A program made the position numbers and the translations under genes. The notes under the pieces are model-generated. The model saw only the letters and a list, made by a program, of their open reading frames with translations, did not search any database and was not told where the DNA came from. This document shows, piece by piece, positions 12,310-24,860 of a stretch of DNA of 64,000 nt (within the stretch, counting starts at the first letter, position 1; each line of letters opens with the position of its first letter). The stretch covers positions 18,267,079 through 18,331,078 of the forward strand of contig CM049307.1 of assembly GCA_026874595.1 (NCBI GenBank). Direction: 5' to 3'. Source of the DNA: Sipunculus nudus. Its lineage: Eukaryota > Annelida > Sipuncula > Golfingiida > Sipunculidae.

Positions 12310-14455
12310 ACTAGGGACAAATGGGTCACGGCGCTCAGCTTAAGTTTGAATTTTTTGCAAATGCAAGATATTCTATTTTAATGTTTTTCATTTATATAAG
12401 CATATGAGAAGCTAAGAGGAAAGAGGCCCCTTCACTTGGTTATAGTAAAGTTCTAAATATATGATTGCAAACTAATACTCTGACAAGACTGTCATGAAGA
12501 AAAACAGTAAAAGTTTTGAGATACTGTGATGCATATGAAAAATTTACAGATGGACAGGCCAGTGGACAGAATGGACTAATACCTTTATTTCACTTTCAAG
12601 GGAATAATGCATTTAAGTTTATATATAAGCCTATTATTTAAGCATATCCACTTTTTCTATTAAAATAGTTTTTATCTGATTAATTTTTTTTATTTACAAG
12701 TTTTATAAATTTGTATAAAAAAAACACTGAAAATATAAGTTAAAATATTAGAATTCTAAGTTGCAATCACTATATATCCAGAGTGTAGCTCATATTGGGT
12801 CATATCATGCATACACATATATGTTAATTATTTTTAAATCACAAATGTTTAAACTGAATTTAAAAGAAAATAATGCCACAACATTGCATCTACAAGATTA
12901 TTCCTTGAATCACTATAATCTAATTCACCAAATTAAAATAAAAGATTCAATAAAAAATTTGGTAAAACAAAAACATCTTTTCAAATAAAGTAAAATCTGA
13001 AATGTAGCATTACATAGCCAAGAATAAAATGAAATACAGAAAATTATAACATTCATCTAGTTAATGCACCATCTAGGGGGGGGGGTGTCCAGGGCAGAGG
13101 GGAAGCCTGCTAGTAGTGGCCAAGCTGAGCCAAGGCAAGCTGCCTGGGGTTGGTTACATAATACAAGTGAAGGCTGTACTACTAGGTGGGCTAGATGTAA
13201 ACAACACTTGACATGGTGCATGAAAACTTGAATAGAAGTTACTCTTTTCAATCAATTCAGATTTTAAAAGATTAAATCCTTATGTATATATGCTGTGAAC
13301 ATTAAATCAACAGTGCTTACAGGGAAAAAACGTGCCATTGCCAAAGTTGGACAAAATTTAAGGTATTGATTTTTTATTTATGCTAATAACTTGAAAAATT
13401 TGCAAAATTCAGATTATGCAATACTGACATCATTTCTGGCATGTAGATAGTGAATGTATAGAAAAATATGTATATTAAATATGATCAAAGTTAGATCAGT
13501 GGTTTTGATATAAGGCAGTCTTAAAGTGTAACAATGGGTTTTTAATGGAAAAATGAAGTTTTTCATTAATATTTCGAAGGAATTCAGTCCTAGTGACCAA
13601 ATTCTTGGCATGATAGGGATTTTGGAGACATCTAACTGTATGCCATTTTTAAGGAACTTAGAGCTGAAGCTCGGGAGCTGAGCTCTAGCAAACTGCATAG
13701 CACTAGCTTGATGTAAACAATATGTGACATGGTGCTTGAAAACTTGAATAAAATCTACAGTTTTTGATCAACTGGTTTCAAATTTTTGGTGTTAACAGTT
13801 GAAATGCTAACAAAAACATGCTTTGAAAATTAAATCCACAGCAGTTACAGGAAAAAAAGTGCCATGGTCAAAGTTGGGGCAAAATTTAAGGTACCAATTT
13901 TTTATTTTTTCTAATATTTTAAAAAATTTAAAAGATTTTGATCTAATTTTGGGTATACAATTTAATTTTGATTAATAAAAGTAATATTACTGGAAAATAG
14001 TGCTTAGCTTTAACAAGTTTTGTGTTAAGTGATCAAATTTCTTTCCTGATTTTTTACAAAATGCATTATGTTTGGGCCCATAACTTTTTTATATTACATA
14101 ATACAGACCTAATTTCTGGCATGTACATAGGAACTATATAGAGGATCATTTATGGTACATATGAGGAAAAACAGATGAGTAGTTTTGATATTAGGTAGTC
14201 CTAAAGTGTGAAAATAGTTTTTTAAATAAAAAATTGAGGTTTTTCCTTAATTTCTGAAAGAAACGAAGTCGCAAAGACCCAGTTTTCGGCTTGGTATGAG
14301 ATCTTGGGGACATCTAACATTATGCCAAATTTTGGATTCCTAGGTCTTACGGTTTCAAAACGTGCCACATCTACGGACGGACGGACGGACAGACGGACGG
14401 ACGACGGACAATGGACCACGACTATAGCTCAGATGACTTATAGTCAGCTGAGCTA
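12310..14455 (+). mobile_element. Family A element, copy A1
   Basis: Left end ACTAGGGACAAATGGGTCAC then GGCGCTCAGCT; right end a GGAC tract, ACGACTATAGCTCAGATGAC and TAGTCAGCTGAGCTA. In between are an AT-rich part, a G10 run at 13077-13086, a module with GAGGGGAAGCCTGC, and two copies of a ~620-bp unit that includes GTGCCATGGTCAAAGTTGGG and, in the second copy, TTATGTTTGGGCCCATAACT. No coding potential, so non-autonomous. The closest relatives are the copies between 48 and 60 kb. Confidence 0.8.
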
Positions 14456-15454
14456 AAAATCCTCGTGTCCTAAAATAGCCATAGTATAGGAAATTTAGTA
14501 AAACATAAAAACACCCAGTGCCATCTATAGCATGAGGTGTGAACTTAAGCTGCCCTTTTATAACAACCTATATTTATTGTCGCGTTTTATAAAATGATCA
14601 GGTCTAAAACTCAAGTCTATTAATAATTCTGTTTCCTGAGATACCATAATTGTTCTCGAAAAAATGGGTTTAAGGGACCTATTCACACAACATGTTGCAG
14701 GTATGTGAAATATATAAGAAATATTGTGTTTTCTCCTTAAAATATTATGGTATTTACCAAAATTTGTTCTAAAACTGTTTGCTTACCTACGTAACTTATG
14801 TATTGCGCGAACGGTGGTGCCAGATATAAACATAGAACAAACGCAACCTGAAAACATTATTTTTACAAATTTTAGCTGTTATTTCTTCTATGTTTTCCTT
14901 CTTTTATCTCATTTTTTTTCCTGTTTGGGACTATGCGGATGATTGGACCTCCGGCCATGCAGTCTTGGTAAAGAGATATACGTGGACTGTGTTTATTCAT
15001 ACACAGCTGTGTTTTCTTATGCACAGAACCAGAACAACATATAAGCTAAAACAGTTGACTGAGGAGTAACAAGTCTGTTTGCCGGGATGGCTTTGCTCGG
15101 AAACTTTTGTATTCAACCATCCGAATAACGGGAGACAATGCCCATATTATTGCAAATGTTTATGTACCTTTTAGCTAGCTGGAGGACTGATTTATAGTCG
15201 GCATTAAGGCTTAGATCTTCTATAAGCTTAATATTATGGGATCATTCATATGTCCGTCTCAATGCTATATGTCAGCAACTGCAAAGAATGGATTTACGAT
15301 GATACATGTTTGCATATTTGACCTATCCGCAGTGGTGGGGGACTCGAGCCCACTTTTCGATCAACTCGGACTTGAACTCGAGGGTCCCCGACTCCATCTA
15401 GAGTCAATGGAAGGAAAGCTCTGTCACATATGAGGACGTTTATATACATGTGAA
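14456..15454. other. Intergenic DNA
   Basis: Largely unremarkable AT-rich sequence. From about 15335 there is a repeated ACTCG/CTCGGACTT vocabulary (CAACTCGGACTTGAACTCGAG). It recurs at 16190-16280 (GACTCGGACTT, ACTCGGACTTGCACTCGGAG), so the two stretches may be ends of one dispersed element. Confidence 0.4.
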
Positions 15455-15990
15455 AACTTAGCGTCATATCGACCCTCTGGCTTTACGACCAGATTACTAA
15501 CGCCAGAGTGTCATTACATCTAAGTCTGAGAAACGAATTACAAGGTTTATGAAGATGCAAATATTTTCGTCATTTCAAAAAACGCTTCATGGCCTACAGG
15601 TACACTGTCAATCAACATAAACCTGACCAATCGTAAGCATTTATTGTGTTCTTTCTAATAATAGCAAATATGAGCGAGAGAAGTTCCGTTTAAACCCAGC
15701 AAATTGGTTAACCACACGGCATGTTTGTTGAATTTATGACCGCATGGCTCGCACAGGTTACAGGACGCAGACAGCTTGCAGGCGATACAGGAAATGTCCA
15801 TGAAGATGGTGTTTCAGTTTGGGTTGTGAGCTCACATGTGTATTATTGTGTTTATTTATCATTCTTAGCATAATATTGAGGTTATGGGCCGTTTACCACG
15901 ATATGAATGGAACGTGATGCAAGAACATTGCGATCCATTCCCCGATATTACTTGTATCACGACTCGAGTAGGCTTACCAGCCCAATATCC
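15455..15990. repeat. Duplicated non-coding segment, copy 1
   Basis: Collinear with 33478-33955 in the same orientation. Shared blocks include ATGCAAATATTTTC, CCTACAGGTACAC, GCATGTTTGTTG and TTTGGGTTGTGAGCT against TTTTGTTTGTGAGCT. Neither copy has a sustained reading frame across the alignment. It is either a low-copy repeat or an old duplicated regulatory segment; the window cannot decide between them. Confidence 0.65.
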
Positions 15991-16319
15991 GATTGCCTAA
16001 TGAGTCGGGTTGTCACGGCTAGTGCAAACTGCACTAACAGGATATAACAAAATCAGCTTTAGCTCATCGGGAACTAAGTGTAATGAAACGTTTGATTAAA
16101 AAATATGTATAACTATCTAAAATTCCAACTTTAAATTTCTTTTTAAGAAGTAGATAATTCTGACACTTTAGTTCCAAATGACTCGCACTCGCTGAATGTG
16201 AACTTGGACTCGATCCTTAAGAACCCGACTCGGACTTCATTAGCCTAGACTCGGACTTGCACTCGGAGTTGAATGGTGATTACTAGTATTTGACTACTTT
16301 CTACCCGTCAGTGAATCTG

Positions 16320-16324
<5 letters not shown>

Positions 16325-16377
<53 letters not shown>

Positions 16378-16378
16378 C
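16325..16378. repeat. (AT)n microsatellite
   Basis: AT dinucleotides with two C interruptions near the right end. Confidence 0.95.
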
Positions 16379-16952
16379 ATGAACAATAAATGAACATGAC
16401 GGTCTGCATTTCTTGGGTCACCGTGTTTCCTAAATGAGGCAGCACTCTACTGCACACCCGTTTAAATCCTTTAATTTTTTATACATAATTGAAAAAAAAA
16501 CAAACAAAACGTAGCCTCAACTCGTAGGCAATGGTACACATCGTTAGATAAATATAAATGTTTTTTTTTAATCTTGGACACGTATATGTATATTGGGCTT
16601 GAAACTTTGTGCTTGACATCAGATGAATTTGGTGACAGGGACAGCCCCGGCATAATCAACGCCTGTCACTGAGATTATTCCCTCTAGCCCCACGGTTGAT
16701 GCATATCTTCAGTCACACGCAGGTCGCTCAATGTTTCTTTCAAGGCACCGGATTTTAAAACTGTCTGAAAAAAAAAATCGAACGTACCAAACATGAGAAT
16801 AAGACAAAGTATGCGGCTCTCTATTTCACTCTTTCATATATACTTGTGCGTGATCCTAGTGTTGGCGAGAGAACGGGTTATACTATACTTGACATCCTTA
16901 GTCATTAATTTTGTGTATAGTCGGATGGGACGGGGGAGGGAGGGTGGGGGTC

Positions 16953-16973
16953 GGGGGGGGGGGGGGGGGGGGG
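16953..16973. repeat. G21 homopolymer
   Basis: Twenty-one consecutive G preceded by G-rich sequence (16930-16950). It could form G-quadruplex structures. Confidence 0.95.
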
Positions 16974-18749
16974 TCATGGCTTGCGCACAATTAAACAGTG
17001 ATTGAGTATTTTAGATAGTAAAACATAATTATCACTATACATATCTATTTTTTTTTTTAAATTCATCGTGACAGGGATTTGGGCAAAACTTTGTCTTTAA
17101 AAGCCGTACATTTCGTCAAAAGCTTGAAGCTGACACAATTCATCGATATGATGTTGGACCTGCCTTTCCATGCATCAGTATACCGATCAGAGACAAATAT
17201 ATAACCTCTTTTTTCAGTCAGCGTTTTGCGTCTTCGCGATGGTATATAAATGATTGACATTCTAAGGCATAACGATCCTGTCATTAGACCAACTTCGGTT
17301 TGGCAGAACGAAGTGAAAGTTTATTTGTCGCTTGTTTTAAATATCAGTGATGATGGTCATTTTAGTTGCATCTACATCCCAGTCATTTTATTAATTTACA
17401 ATTTTCAGTTGTCATTTAGGGTCCTCGTGTACATAACTATACTACTGGACTGTCAATAAAGAGAGCGTAGAAAAACGTCCAGGCGAACAACCCTACCATA
17501 TCTGTTCACTGGATCCCACGACATTTTGATGGGTTTCCTTAGCCTTTGTCTCACCCATATGTTTCGGTGAGTCGAGCACAATCCTGCTTTATATGAGACA
17601 CTAATAAGCAAACATGCACAGTTGAAGACATAACCTCCTGGATGGACGTTACTAGTACATACTTTTATATGTAGATAACCATTATCTAAATTTGGGCCCA
17701 CGACCCAGGGGCGGATCAAGGATAAAGGATTAAGGTAAAGGAGGGGTACACCAAGGAGGACGTATGATAAAAACTTAAAAAGAAGCAGGTCCTGAAAGGG
17801 GGTGGGGGACGGAAATGTGGTCTGATACCCTAAGAAAAGTTATTTTGGCTGAAGGGCTGGGTTGGTTGGGGGGGGGGGGGGGTTCCGGACCCCCTGGACT
17901 CTTCCCCTGGTTCCGCTTCTGCCTCGACCATCCACCTGCACAGAAGCGTAGCCAGGACCCAGAGAAGAAGTGCCGGATTGCTTGGTATATTCCCACTGGA
18001 CAAATTGTGCACACGAATGTATCCCAGTATTAACGAGAATTGCGAATGGATAAAACAGTGTCAATTTTACAAACATTTAACTCATTAATCATTTATCATT
18101 TGTGTGGAATGTATGATTCATTAACTCCAGATTGTTAATTATATCACATGATAACGATAATGATACCAACAAGACCCATCGTTTCATATTCTGAAAAATG
18201 ACTTTGTTACTATGATTTTTTTTGGCTGATATTTCGAGTCTGGAATTGGTGAAAACGTTGTCATTAGTCATGTGTAGGTAGTATAAGTGACAGTGGCCCC
18301 CTCCACACCCCCTGTCTATGCCCCTGTCTGCACACTCGTCAACCTCCTATAATGAGTCTGGTTCTTGTCGATGTTACATCAAGGACGTAACACTATATAG
18401 GTTATATATAGATACACAGTGGAACAGTTTATTTATATAAATGCAAATGGACGCTTAGTGGTATATCAGTTGTCTAACTAACTCATATTTATAGTCTAGA
18501 TAGACTTTGTTGTCAGTAAATTGCATTGGAAACTATATCGAAAATTTTACTCCAACAATTAAATGTTTGCAGATTAATTTTCACAATAACATCAATTGTT
18601 TAAGTAAACTGGTTTAAATTATCTAATTCTTGGGTTAAAAGAAAGTAAACTTTGCTTTTGCTTGAGATGAAAGCATTTGCCACTGCTGTTTTAAGCGAAT
18701 TGAACGTAATTCCCAGAAGGCAATTATTAATTCAGTTATGACGTTAATA

Positions 18750-19130
18750 TTTTTTTGTTATCTCAAGCGTCTGGGAGACAAAAATGTCTATTAGATATTC
18801 TGTTTGCAAACCCGTGGCTCATATTGTGTGGAGGTATGTATTCAGGCTTGGTTCAATTTGACCAGGTGGTGGCTGGCGGGCAAAGTTTCAGAGTTAACGT
18901 CTTTATATGGAGCGGACAATCGAATCTTGTGGCTGAATATATAATAGAACATTCGGAAATAAAGTTATTAGGAATTCAGTCCCCTTTGGCTCCCCTTAGC
19001 AGCGACTTGATTCAATCAGCCACCCGCGCTTGCCCCGTTGACACCCGAAGCGAGACATCACCAAACACACTCCGGTCCGCCAAAAACTCCCTGTGCCACG
19101 CGCACAATCTAATCATCTAATATAGCAGTA
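18750..19130. other. Repeat-poor, GC-richer block
   Basis: More complex and GC-richer than its surroundings, with no match to the dispersed families in the window. A + strand frame of 121 codons (18755-19120) is open but starts at a non-ATG codon, shows no domain I recognise and has no clear splice context. A conserved regulatory element is at least as likely as coding. Confidence 0.35.
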
Positions 19131-20089
19131 TTAATTATTTAGAAAGCCATCACTGCTAGCAATAAGGATGCAAATAGGATGCCACGGGAAGGTCGGGGCA
19201 CCAAAACACCCTGCCGCTTGTCAGCACGCTGTATCCCTCAGGGGACTGCAGGCCTGGCGAAATCTCGAAAAAATACAAGACAGATTTGTTATGAGAAAAT
19301 GACCCCTGTCGTCTGCGACAAAAATAAGTGGTTCTGGCATCATGGGAAGAAGTGCAGGTCATGTGACACTGTCAGAAAAGGTGAAAAGTTGAATCATGTC
19401 ATAATCACACTTTTTCGCTACCAATTGAATTGCCGCACCTTCTGTCGATAATTTTCCCGGAGTCAACAAGAAATCTACTTAGTGACACCAGTCTTGTCCG
19501 CGACAAGTTTCCCCGGTTTAAGTGAGCTCCTCACGTTTGAGGAATGATTTTACGCCATACGATTTTACGGCATCTCTACTTTCGTGTGCTGATTTAATAA
19601 GCTCCAAATACATGCTTACCTTTTTATAATTCATATATCTATTTTGCCCATTTTTAATGTTATTTACAGACTATATTTGTCAGTAGTCCATATAGTATAG
19701 GTCGGTATATTAGGCCTACGCCATGTACCCCTAGCACCATACGTGAAACCGTGATGTTTTGCATTTGTTTCAGTTTTCATGTAACTTGGGGATTTAAAAC
19801 TTTTTTTCAGACACTGAGAAAGTTGCTACTCTTTTTCGGTTTTATAAACTAATATCAACTGGATTCCAGTTCGAAGTGAAACGTCTGTGTAAAAACTACC
19901 TTGACCCACGTGAATAATTCTTCACACGCAGACGTTTAACCCCTGGTGACACCTACCGGTGATTCATCAGACTTTTAAATAAAAACCCTTCATACAATCA
20001 CACATTTTGTCATATCTGACCATTTATGTACGATTAGTTTATTAAATATAGGAGAAAACCCGCGGTCTGACTAAAAATGTACGAACGCG

Positions 20090-20740
20090 CCAAATTGTCC
20101 AAGTAGTCTGCTTCTGTCTCGCAGGACCCCCGCCATTCGGCTACTTGCCGCCTTGGGCCCCAAGAGACGTGCCAATAAGCTGAATTTCAACCACTTTAGC
20201 TAGTTTACGTTTCCTGTGCGAAACCAAATCAGAAATCAAAGGACTGATTTTCACAGACCGAGTGGTCTAAATCTGATTTCCACGACAATTCAAATTTGTG
20301 GCAATGCACTGAGTAAATTGCGGCTCTAAATGAGCTCTGGGCGCAGGTCTATTGTTGAGAGGGCCACGATAAACCCAATCAGGCTTGTCGAAATGTTGTC
20401 AGTTACACACGCAAGAAGTGATCAATTGAGTATTGACAGGCCCATGGTTGTTGCGGGTCCTTTGCTGGTACCAATCTAATTGACTGTTGATCAGCGTCAA
20501 GCTCCGGCAGGACAACATCAAAAATACGCGAAAATTTCTTTACCACTAAAAATCCAAACTCGTTTTCTAGACCTGATCAATGCCAAAAATGGCGTTACCT
20601 GTCAATGAAGTTAGTCCTCCACTACTGTCAAGCCAAATAAACGCAGACCACAGTGAGGATTCACTGGCTGCCGGCGAAGCTCCTCGCATAGTTAACAAAA
20701 TAAAACGCCGTAAATCACCTCCAATTTTTCATATGTAGAC
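20090..20740 (+). other. Repeat-poor, GC-richer block with a small ORF
   Basis: Unique-looking sequence with several homeodomain- and HMG-type words (AATCAGAAATCAAAGG, TGATCAATTGAGTATTG, CTAATTGACTG, ACCTGATCAATG). It ends in the ATG-initiated small frame described separately. It could be a promoter with a first exon, or an enhancer. Confidence 0.4.
20580..20738 (+). CDS. Possible small ORF or first coding exon (52 codons)
   Basis: Starts at an ATG in GATCAATGC and runs MPKMALPVNEVSPPLLSSQI, then an acidic NADHSEDS, then a basic VNKIKRRKSPP, ending at TAG. The composition (Ser/Pro, an acidic patch, a KRRK cluster) is protein-like and the surrounding block is repeat-poor. A GTAAAT within the frame (20709-20714) could serve as a splice donor, which would make this a first exon. 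It has no recognised homologue. Chance openness over 159 bases is quite possible. Confidence 0.25.
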   Translation: MPKMALPVNEVSPPLLSSQINADHSEDSLAAGEAPRIVNKIKRRKSPPIFHM

Positions 20741-22303
20741 AAGAGTAATTGTGTACAGTACAACTACTATTCGTTTTTTGTAACCGTCATAACACACTCT
20801 ATATTGTTGCACGGACGGTCATATATATGTTAGATTGGCCAATAATGAAAATTCCCCAGGCTTTCTGGTTTGTTATTCGTATTAAAAACACCATATTAAG
20901 TTATTAGATAAAGGCTTGCACATAAATGTAGGCGCGGATATCGCAGCGGCCAAAGTTATTACGTCCCGGGGTACCTGAACTTAAATGTTGTTTGTATTGG
21001 TTCATCGATTTGCCATCTATAGATTCGATAGAACTCTTGACACGACATTGTGTTAGCCAGGTGTTATAGATTAAGATTTGGTAATAAAATATTAAAGACA
21101 TATCTAGTAAATCAATTAAAACTTCATTTCAATGTTTTGTGTCACATCTATGGAATTTAAAAAAAAATATTTGGTACTGATTTACATTTTCGCTCTGATC
21201 AATATTTACGTTTGATGTTTTCTCCTGTCCACATTAAGGCACAACTTCCTCGAAATCCGCCATGGCCAGAGGCGTGTTTTAAGGAGAGGGGAGCGCTAAA
21301 GGAACAACCTCCTATTCAGTCCCCTAATCTGGCAACACATATGCTAATAAACTTCGTACCAAATATTTGTTACAATAAAACGCATGGACTATTCAGTCAA
21401 AAATAATATTTTTTTTTCGGTGTTCATGATCGGGTTCACCTTTATTTTTATGTATTCGATGTATAGATTTAAAATAATTTCATTGCTTTATTTAATTATA
21501 GAATGGACAATGGCAGTCTCGATATGTTTTTGATTCTTTCCTAATGCAATGGGAAGTGTTAAATATAATGCATCACAATGCACAGTCTACAAACCATATA
21601 AAGCTTGTACAGGAGCCCCCCCCCCCCCCCCGCCCCCCCCCCCCCAAAAGTCCACCTTACGTGCTTTTACGCCGTGTCCTCACTATTTCTTCGAAGCATG
21701 GGTACGCCACTGATAGCATGCAACAACAAGTTATGGTCCTTCAGGAAAAGTTGCTGTACCTTTATGATGTTCGAGGTAAAGAGATGAAAGTTCGAAGCAG
21801 TTGTCTCAACAAGAAGACAACTCGATGTAAAACATGACAAGATACAATCACGCCTACGATGCTGTGCTTCCCCTTGAAGAATTTTCCATCAGATAGTTGT
21901 TACTGATTTTAATGCATATATTTTGTTACATTTAGTTCACCTTGGTAGTTTGTCTATTTAAGGTTAAATCCTTTTGCATTATTTCCAACAAATAGTCAAC
22001 AAATATGTAAAAATATCTCATGATCGGCTTTAACCCTGCGATTCCCCCCCCCCCCCCCCAAGTCATTGTCCAGAAACGTAGGCAAATGTAGAATTTCCTA
22101 TCTGATCATCATTCTCTATTGTATACACGAGCTTTAAGTAACATATATCTTGCGATTCTGAGCAGATTTTCTACAGAAAAAAATTATGCACTGGTGTGTG
22201 TGAAGTCAGTCGACCTTCGTGACAATATTCTGTGTGCCCTGTAACTTTTCTGAAGAAATCATAAACCAGATGGTGAATTTGATAAAAATATGAAAACTAT
22301 CGA
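20741..22303. other. Intergenic DNA with C-homopolymers
   Basis: Contains a C-run with a single G at 21616-21645 and a second C-run at about 22045-22060. No gene recognised. Confidence 0.45.
21616..21645. repeat. Poly-C tract
   Basis: Twenty-nine C with one G at 21632. Confidence 0.95.
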
Positions 22304-22489
22304 GTTAAGCGTGCCACCAACATTTGCCAGGTCCAGGAAACAATCTTAACAAGGCCTACAGGCCTAATGCGAACCTGTGCAATGGGATATACAACAGTTA
22401 AGCGTGCCACCAACATTTGCCAGGTCCAGGATACAATCTTAACAAGGCCTACAGGCCTAATGCGAACCTGTGCAATGGGATATACAACA
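22304..22489 (+). repeat. Two tandem 93-bp copies carrying the family B left end
   Basis: GTTAAGCGTGCCACCAACAT starts at 22304 and again at 22397. Each copy has about 45 bases of flank, then ACAAGGCCTACAGGCCTAAT and GCGAACCTGTGCAATGG. The copies are nearly identical, so the duplication is recent. Because the repeat includes host flank plus the element end, it probably arose by local duplication and not by two insertions. Confidence 0.9.
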
Positions 22490-24805
22490 GGTATAATGCT
22501 TCCATTGTGGACCGTTACAAGTACATCTGTAACATGTACATGTATATGTACAATGCAAGCACTGAACATTTTGTACCTGAGTGCATGCACCAATTACACA
22601 AACGTCACTGCTGAAATACTGGTAAAGGTGCACACAACACAAAAATGAATGTAAGTGACACCACCAGTCTTGCATACGAGAAAGTCATTAAAGATTTATA
22701 GCCATTTACAATTATATGCTTTAAACCACTCTTCGGCTATGTGCCCAGATTCATAAAACAACTAGATACAGGTAGTCGAAAGCCACTACGTTTATCCGCC
22801 GAAATAAGAGATGTACAGATGAAGTGAGGCATGGATTGAGTGGTTACGGGAAACAGAGTGAGATGGATGTCTGCCATATAAACATGATTGTAGGTTGTAC
22901 CACCCGAGGCCAATGCTGCAAATCATTCCTGAAAAAAGGGCATTAATTTATTCAACAAAAATCGTAAGGTAAGTGGCGCCAACTTTCTGGTTTATGATAA
23001 AAACTTTCCATGATGGACGAACATGGCAAATTTCAGACTAATACCTTGAACCACTTCTGAGATATGAGCAATTTTCAACCAAAGCACATATATGAATAGA
23101 CACCATGGGAAAACGATTGTAGATGGCATCACCAGTTCAAGAGGTGGAATCCAAGATCTATGGATATGCACAATTTCAGGCCAAGACTGCAAATCACTCC
23201 TGAGAAAAGGGCATTGATTTATTCTGTGAAAACCAGAAGCCAGGTGGCGCTACGTGACAGCTTTCCAAAATGGATGAACATGCCAAATTTCCTAACAATA
23301 CCTTGACCAACTCCTGGGATATCAGCAATTTTCACCCAAAGTACATGTACAGCCACAAGTCTTGAACCCAACATGGATGAGTCTAAGATGTATGGATATA
23401 TCCAATTTCAGGCCAATACCACAAATCACTACTGAGATAAGGTCATAAATTTATTCAACGCAAACAGATAAGTAAGAGGCGCCACCTGTCTGGTTTATGA
23501 GAACACATTCCAAGAAGAATAAACATGCCAAATTTAGGAAATTTCAAGTCCCTACTTGTAATAACTTTGAATTAAACAGACTTGCATTGACTTGTTTAAA
23601 ATAATACAATGAAATTAACATGAAAACTCACCACCAAGCTGTTATAGTAGTCAGAATGCAGCACATAGGCCCCTTCCAATCCTGGCACTGTGCAAAAGCA
23701 ATTTAAAGAGGTGCCATAAAATTTGCTGATGGTCAACATCCACGCACTGGCAAATCTTGGCAATCTGCCAATGGTAAACCAAGTGCTGCCACCTGTACAC
23801 AAAAGTGGCCCCAACTTAAAAAGAATTTGAAATACATTTTCCAAATACAAACTGCTTTTCAGCTGACTTTTTATATAAAAAAGAAATTAGGAATATATGA
23901 AAAATTACTACAGATGCATACTGCAAAATTATAATACAGATACATCTCATTGATGGCAAAATCTTGATTTTAGTTGAGTATGGATACCAATTATTTATAA
24001 TCCATGTACAGCCATCTTTATACAGCCACAGAGAGCTGTATACCCTGCTAATGATGACATTACTTTTTGAGGGTGAGGCGCTGTAAGTGTCTCTCTCCTC
24101 TTCGACTTTTCCCGATCTTTCTGGTCCCCGGTGCAGGTAGGTGGCGGACTCTCTTGGCTTTTGAGGGCCTGGCTTGTCGGTGGCGTCTCGTCTATCAGCT
24201 CAGCAAAATTAATAGTCTAAAGAGAAAACCGGGGCGGTGATCCCAGATCACCTCAACCGTGTCTGTCTAGTGACTTTAAAAGCAAGATCTAGTCTAGAGC
24301 TGTACACCTGTGATTGTTAACATTGCTTGGCATGAGGAATATCTAAAATCATATTTCTCTACATTTTTTAAAAGCTTTTAAAAACATTCTTATCAATATT
24401 TACCATTGATAACCTGAAATCTAAGTGTCTAGAGGCATGATGTAACGGATGCTGATAAACTGGTGCCAGATGACGAAGTTCAACTTCCTGTAACTCGGCC
24501 AAAAATCACCGAACTTAAACTTGAGAGAGATTGTTCCAGGAATCATTTCTGTGAAATATTGGACAATTTGGCCGAGAAGTTTCGGAGAAAAAGATTTTTA
24601 AAGGTTTTGAGCTTTTTTCCCTATCAAATATAAGAAAACGCAGTTAGCCAAAAAATAAGCAAAATCTGATAGAGTTTTTTAGATGACTAATGTTTTGCAT
24701 AAAATTTGGTGATGCTAACTCTTGCAGGTTTTAAATGAGTATGGGTTAATGAACAACGGCCGACGGACGCCGGACGACGCCTCGCATTGGCTCACAGGTT
24801 CGCTA
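22442..24805 (+). mobile_element. Family B element with exon-like insert
   Basis: Left end ACAAGGCCTACAGGCCTAAT followed by GCGAACCTGTG. Right end CGACGCCTCGCATTGG then CTCACAGGTTCGCTA. The 11-bp GCGAACCTGTG motif is close to the reverse complement of the right end (CACAGGTTCGC). Interior modules (cacacaacacaaaaa.., TTTCAGGCCAATACC, GGCGCCA motifs, AATTTGGCCGAGAAG) recur at 28-29 kb and 35-36 kb. An extra 250-bp segment sits at 24045-24297. It is non-autonomous. Confidence 0.65.
24045..24297 (-). pseudogene. Exon-like gene fragment inserted in family B element
   Basis: The related copy at 26230-26400 reads straight through CAGCTGTATACCTGTGATTG. Here that site is split: AGAGCTGTATACC at about 24035-24047 and AGAGCTGTACACC at about 24297-24309 flank roughly 250 bases of unrelated DNA. 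On the - strand the insert has an acceptor TTTTCTCTTTAG, then a 153-base open exon (24216-24064, phase 0 to 0) starting TINFAELIDETPPTSQ and including GDQKDREKSKRRE, then a GTAATG donor. The protein is unrecognised: acidic, then Ser/Pro-rich, then basic. A captured or inserted exon with its intron edges explains this best. A real exon of an unknown - strand gene is the alternative. Confidence 0.45.
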
Positions 24806-24860
24806 ACAATTACATAAATATCACTGCAGAAATTCTGGCATGGGTGCACACAACACAAAA

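Larger units (their letters stand above)
15991..18749. other. Intergenic DNA with AT and G microsatellites
   Basis: Contains an AT array at 16325-16378, a G21 run at 16953-16973 and a probable dispersed repeat at 17700-17960 (CAGGGGCGGATCAAGG, then G14 and TTCCGGACCCCCTGG). No exon was recognised. Short open frames lie mostly over the repeats. Confidence 0.5.

Noticed and set aside
18755-19120. 121-codon + strand frame
   Set aside because: Starts at a non-ATG codon, no domain recognised, no splice context; openness can follow from local GC content.
23632-23792. A - strand segment with a good acceptor and GTGAGT donor, open for 53 codons
   Set aside because: It lies in family B-type repeat sequence (ACTGTGCAAAAGC.. 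module), its phase does not join the exon-like block at 24064-24216, and the translation looks random.
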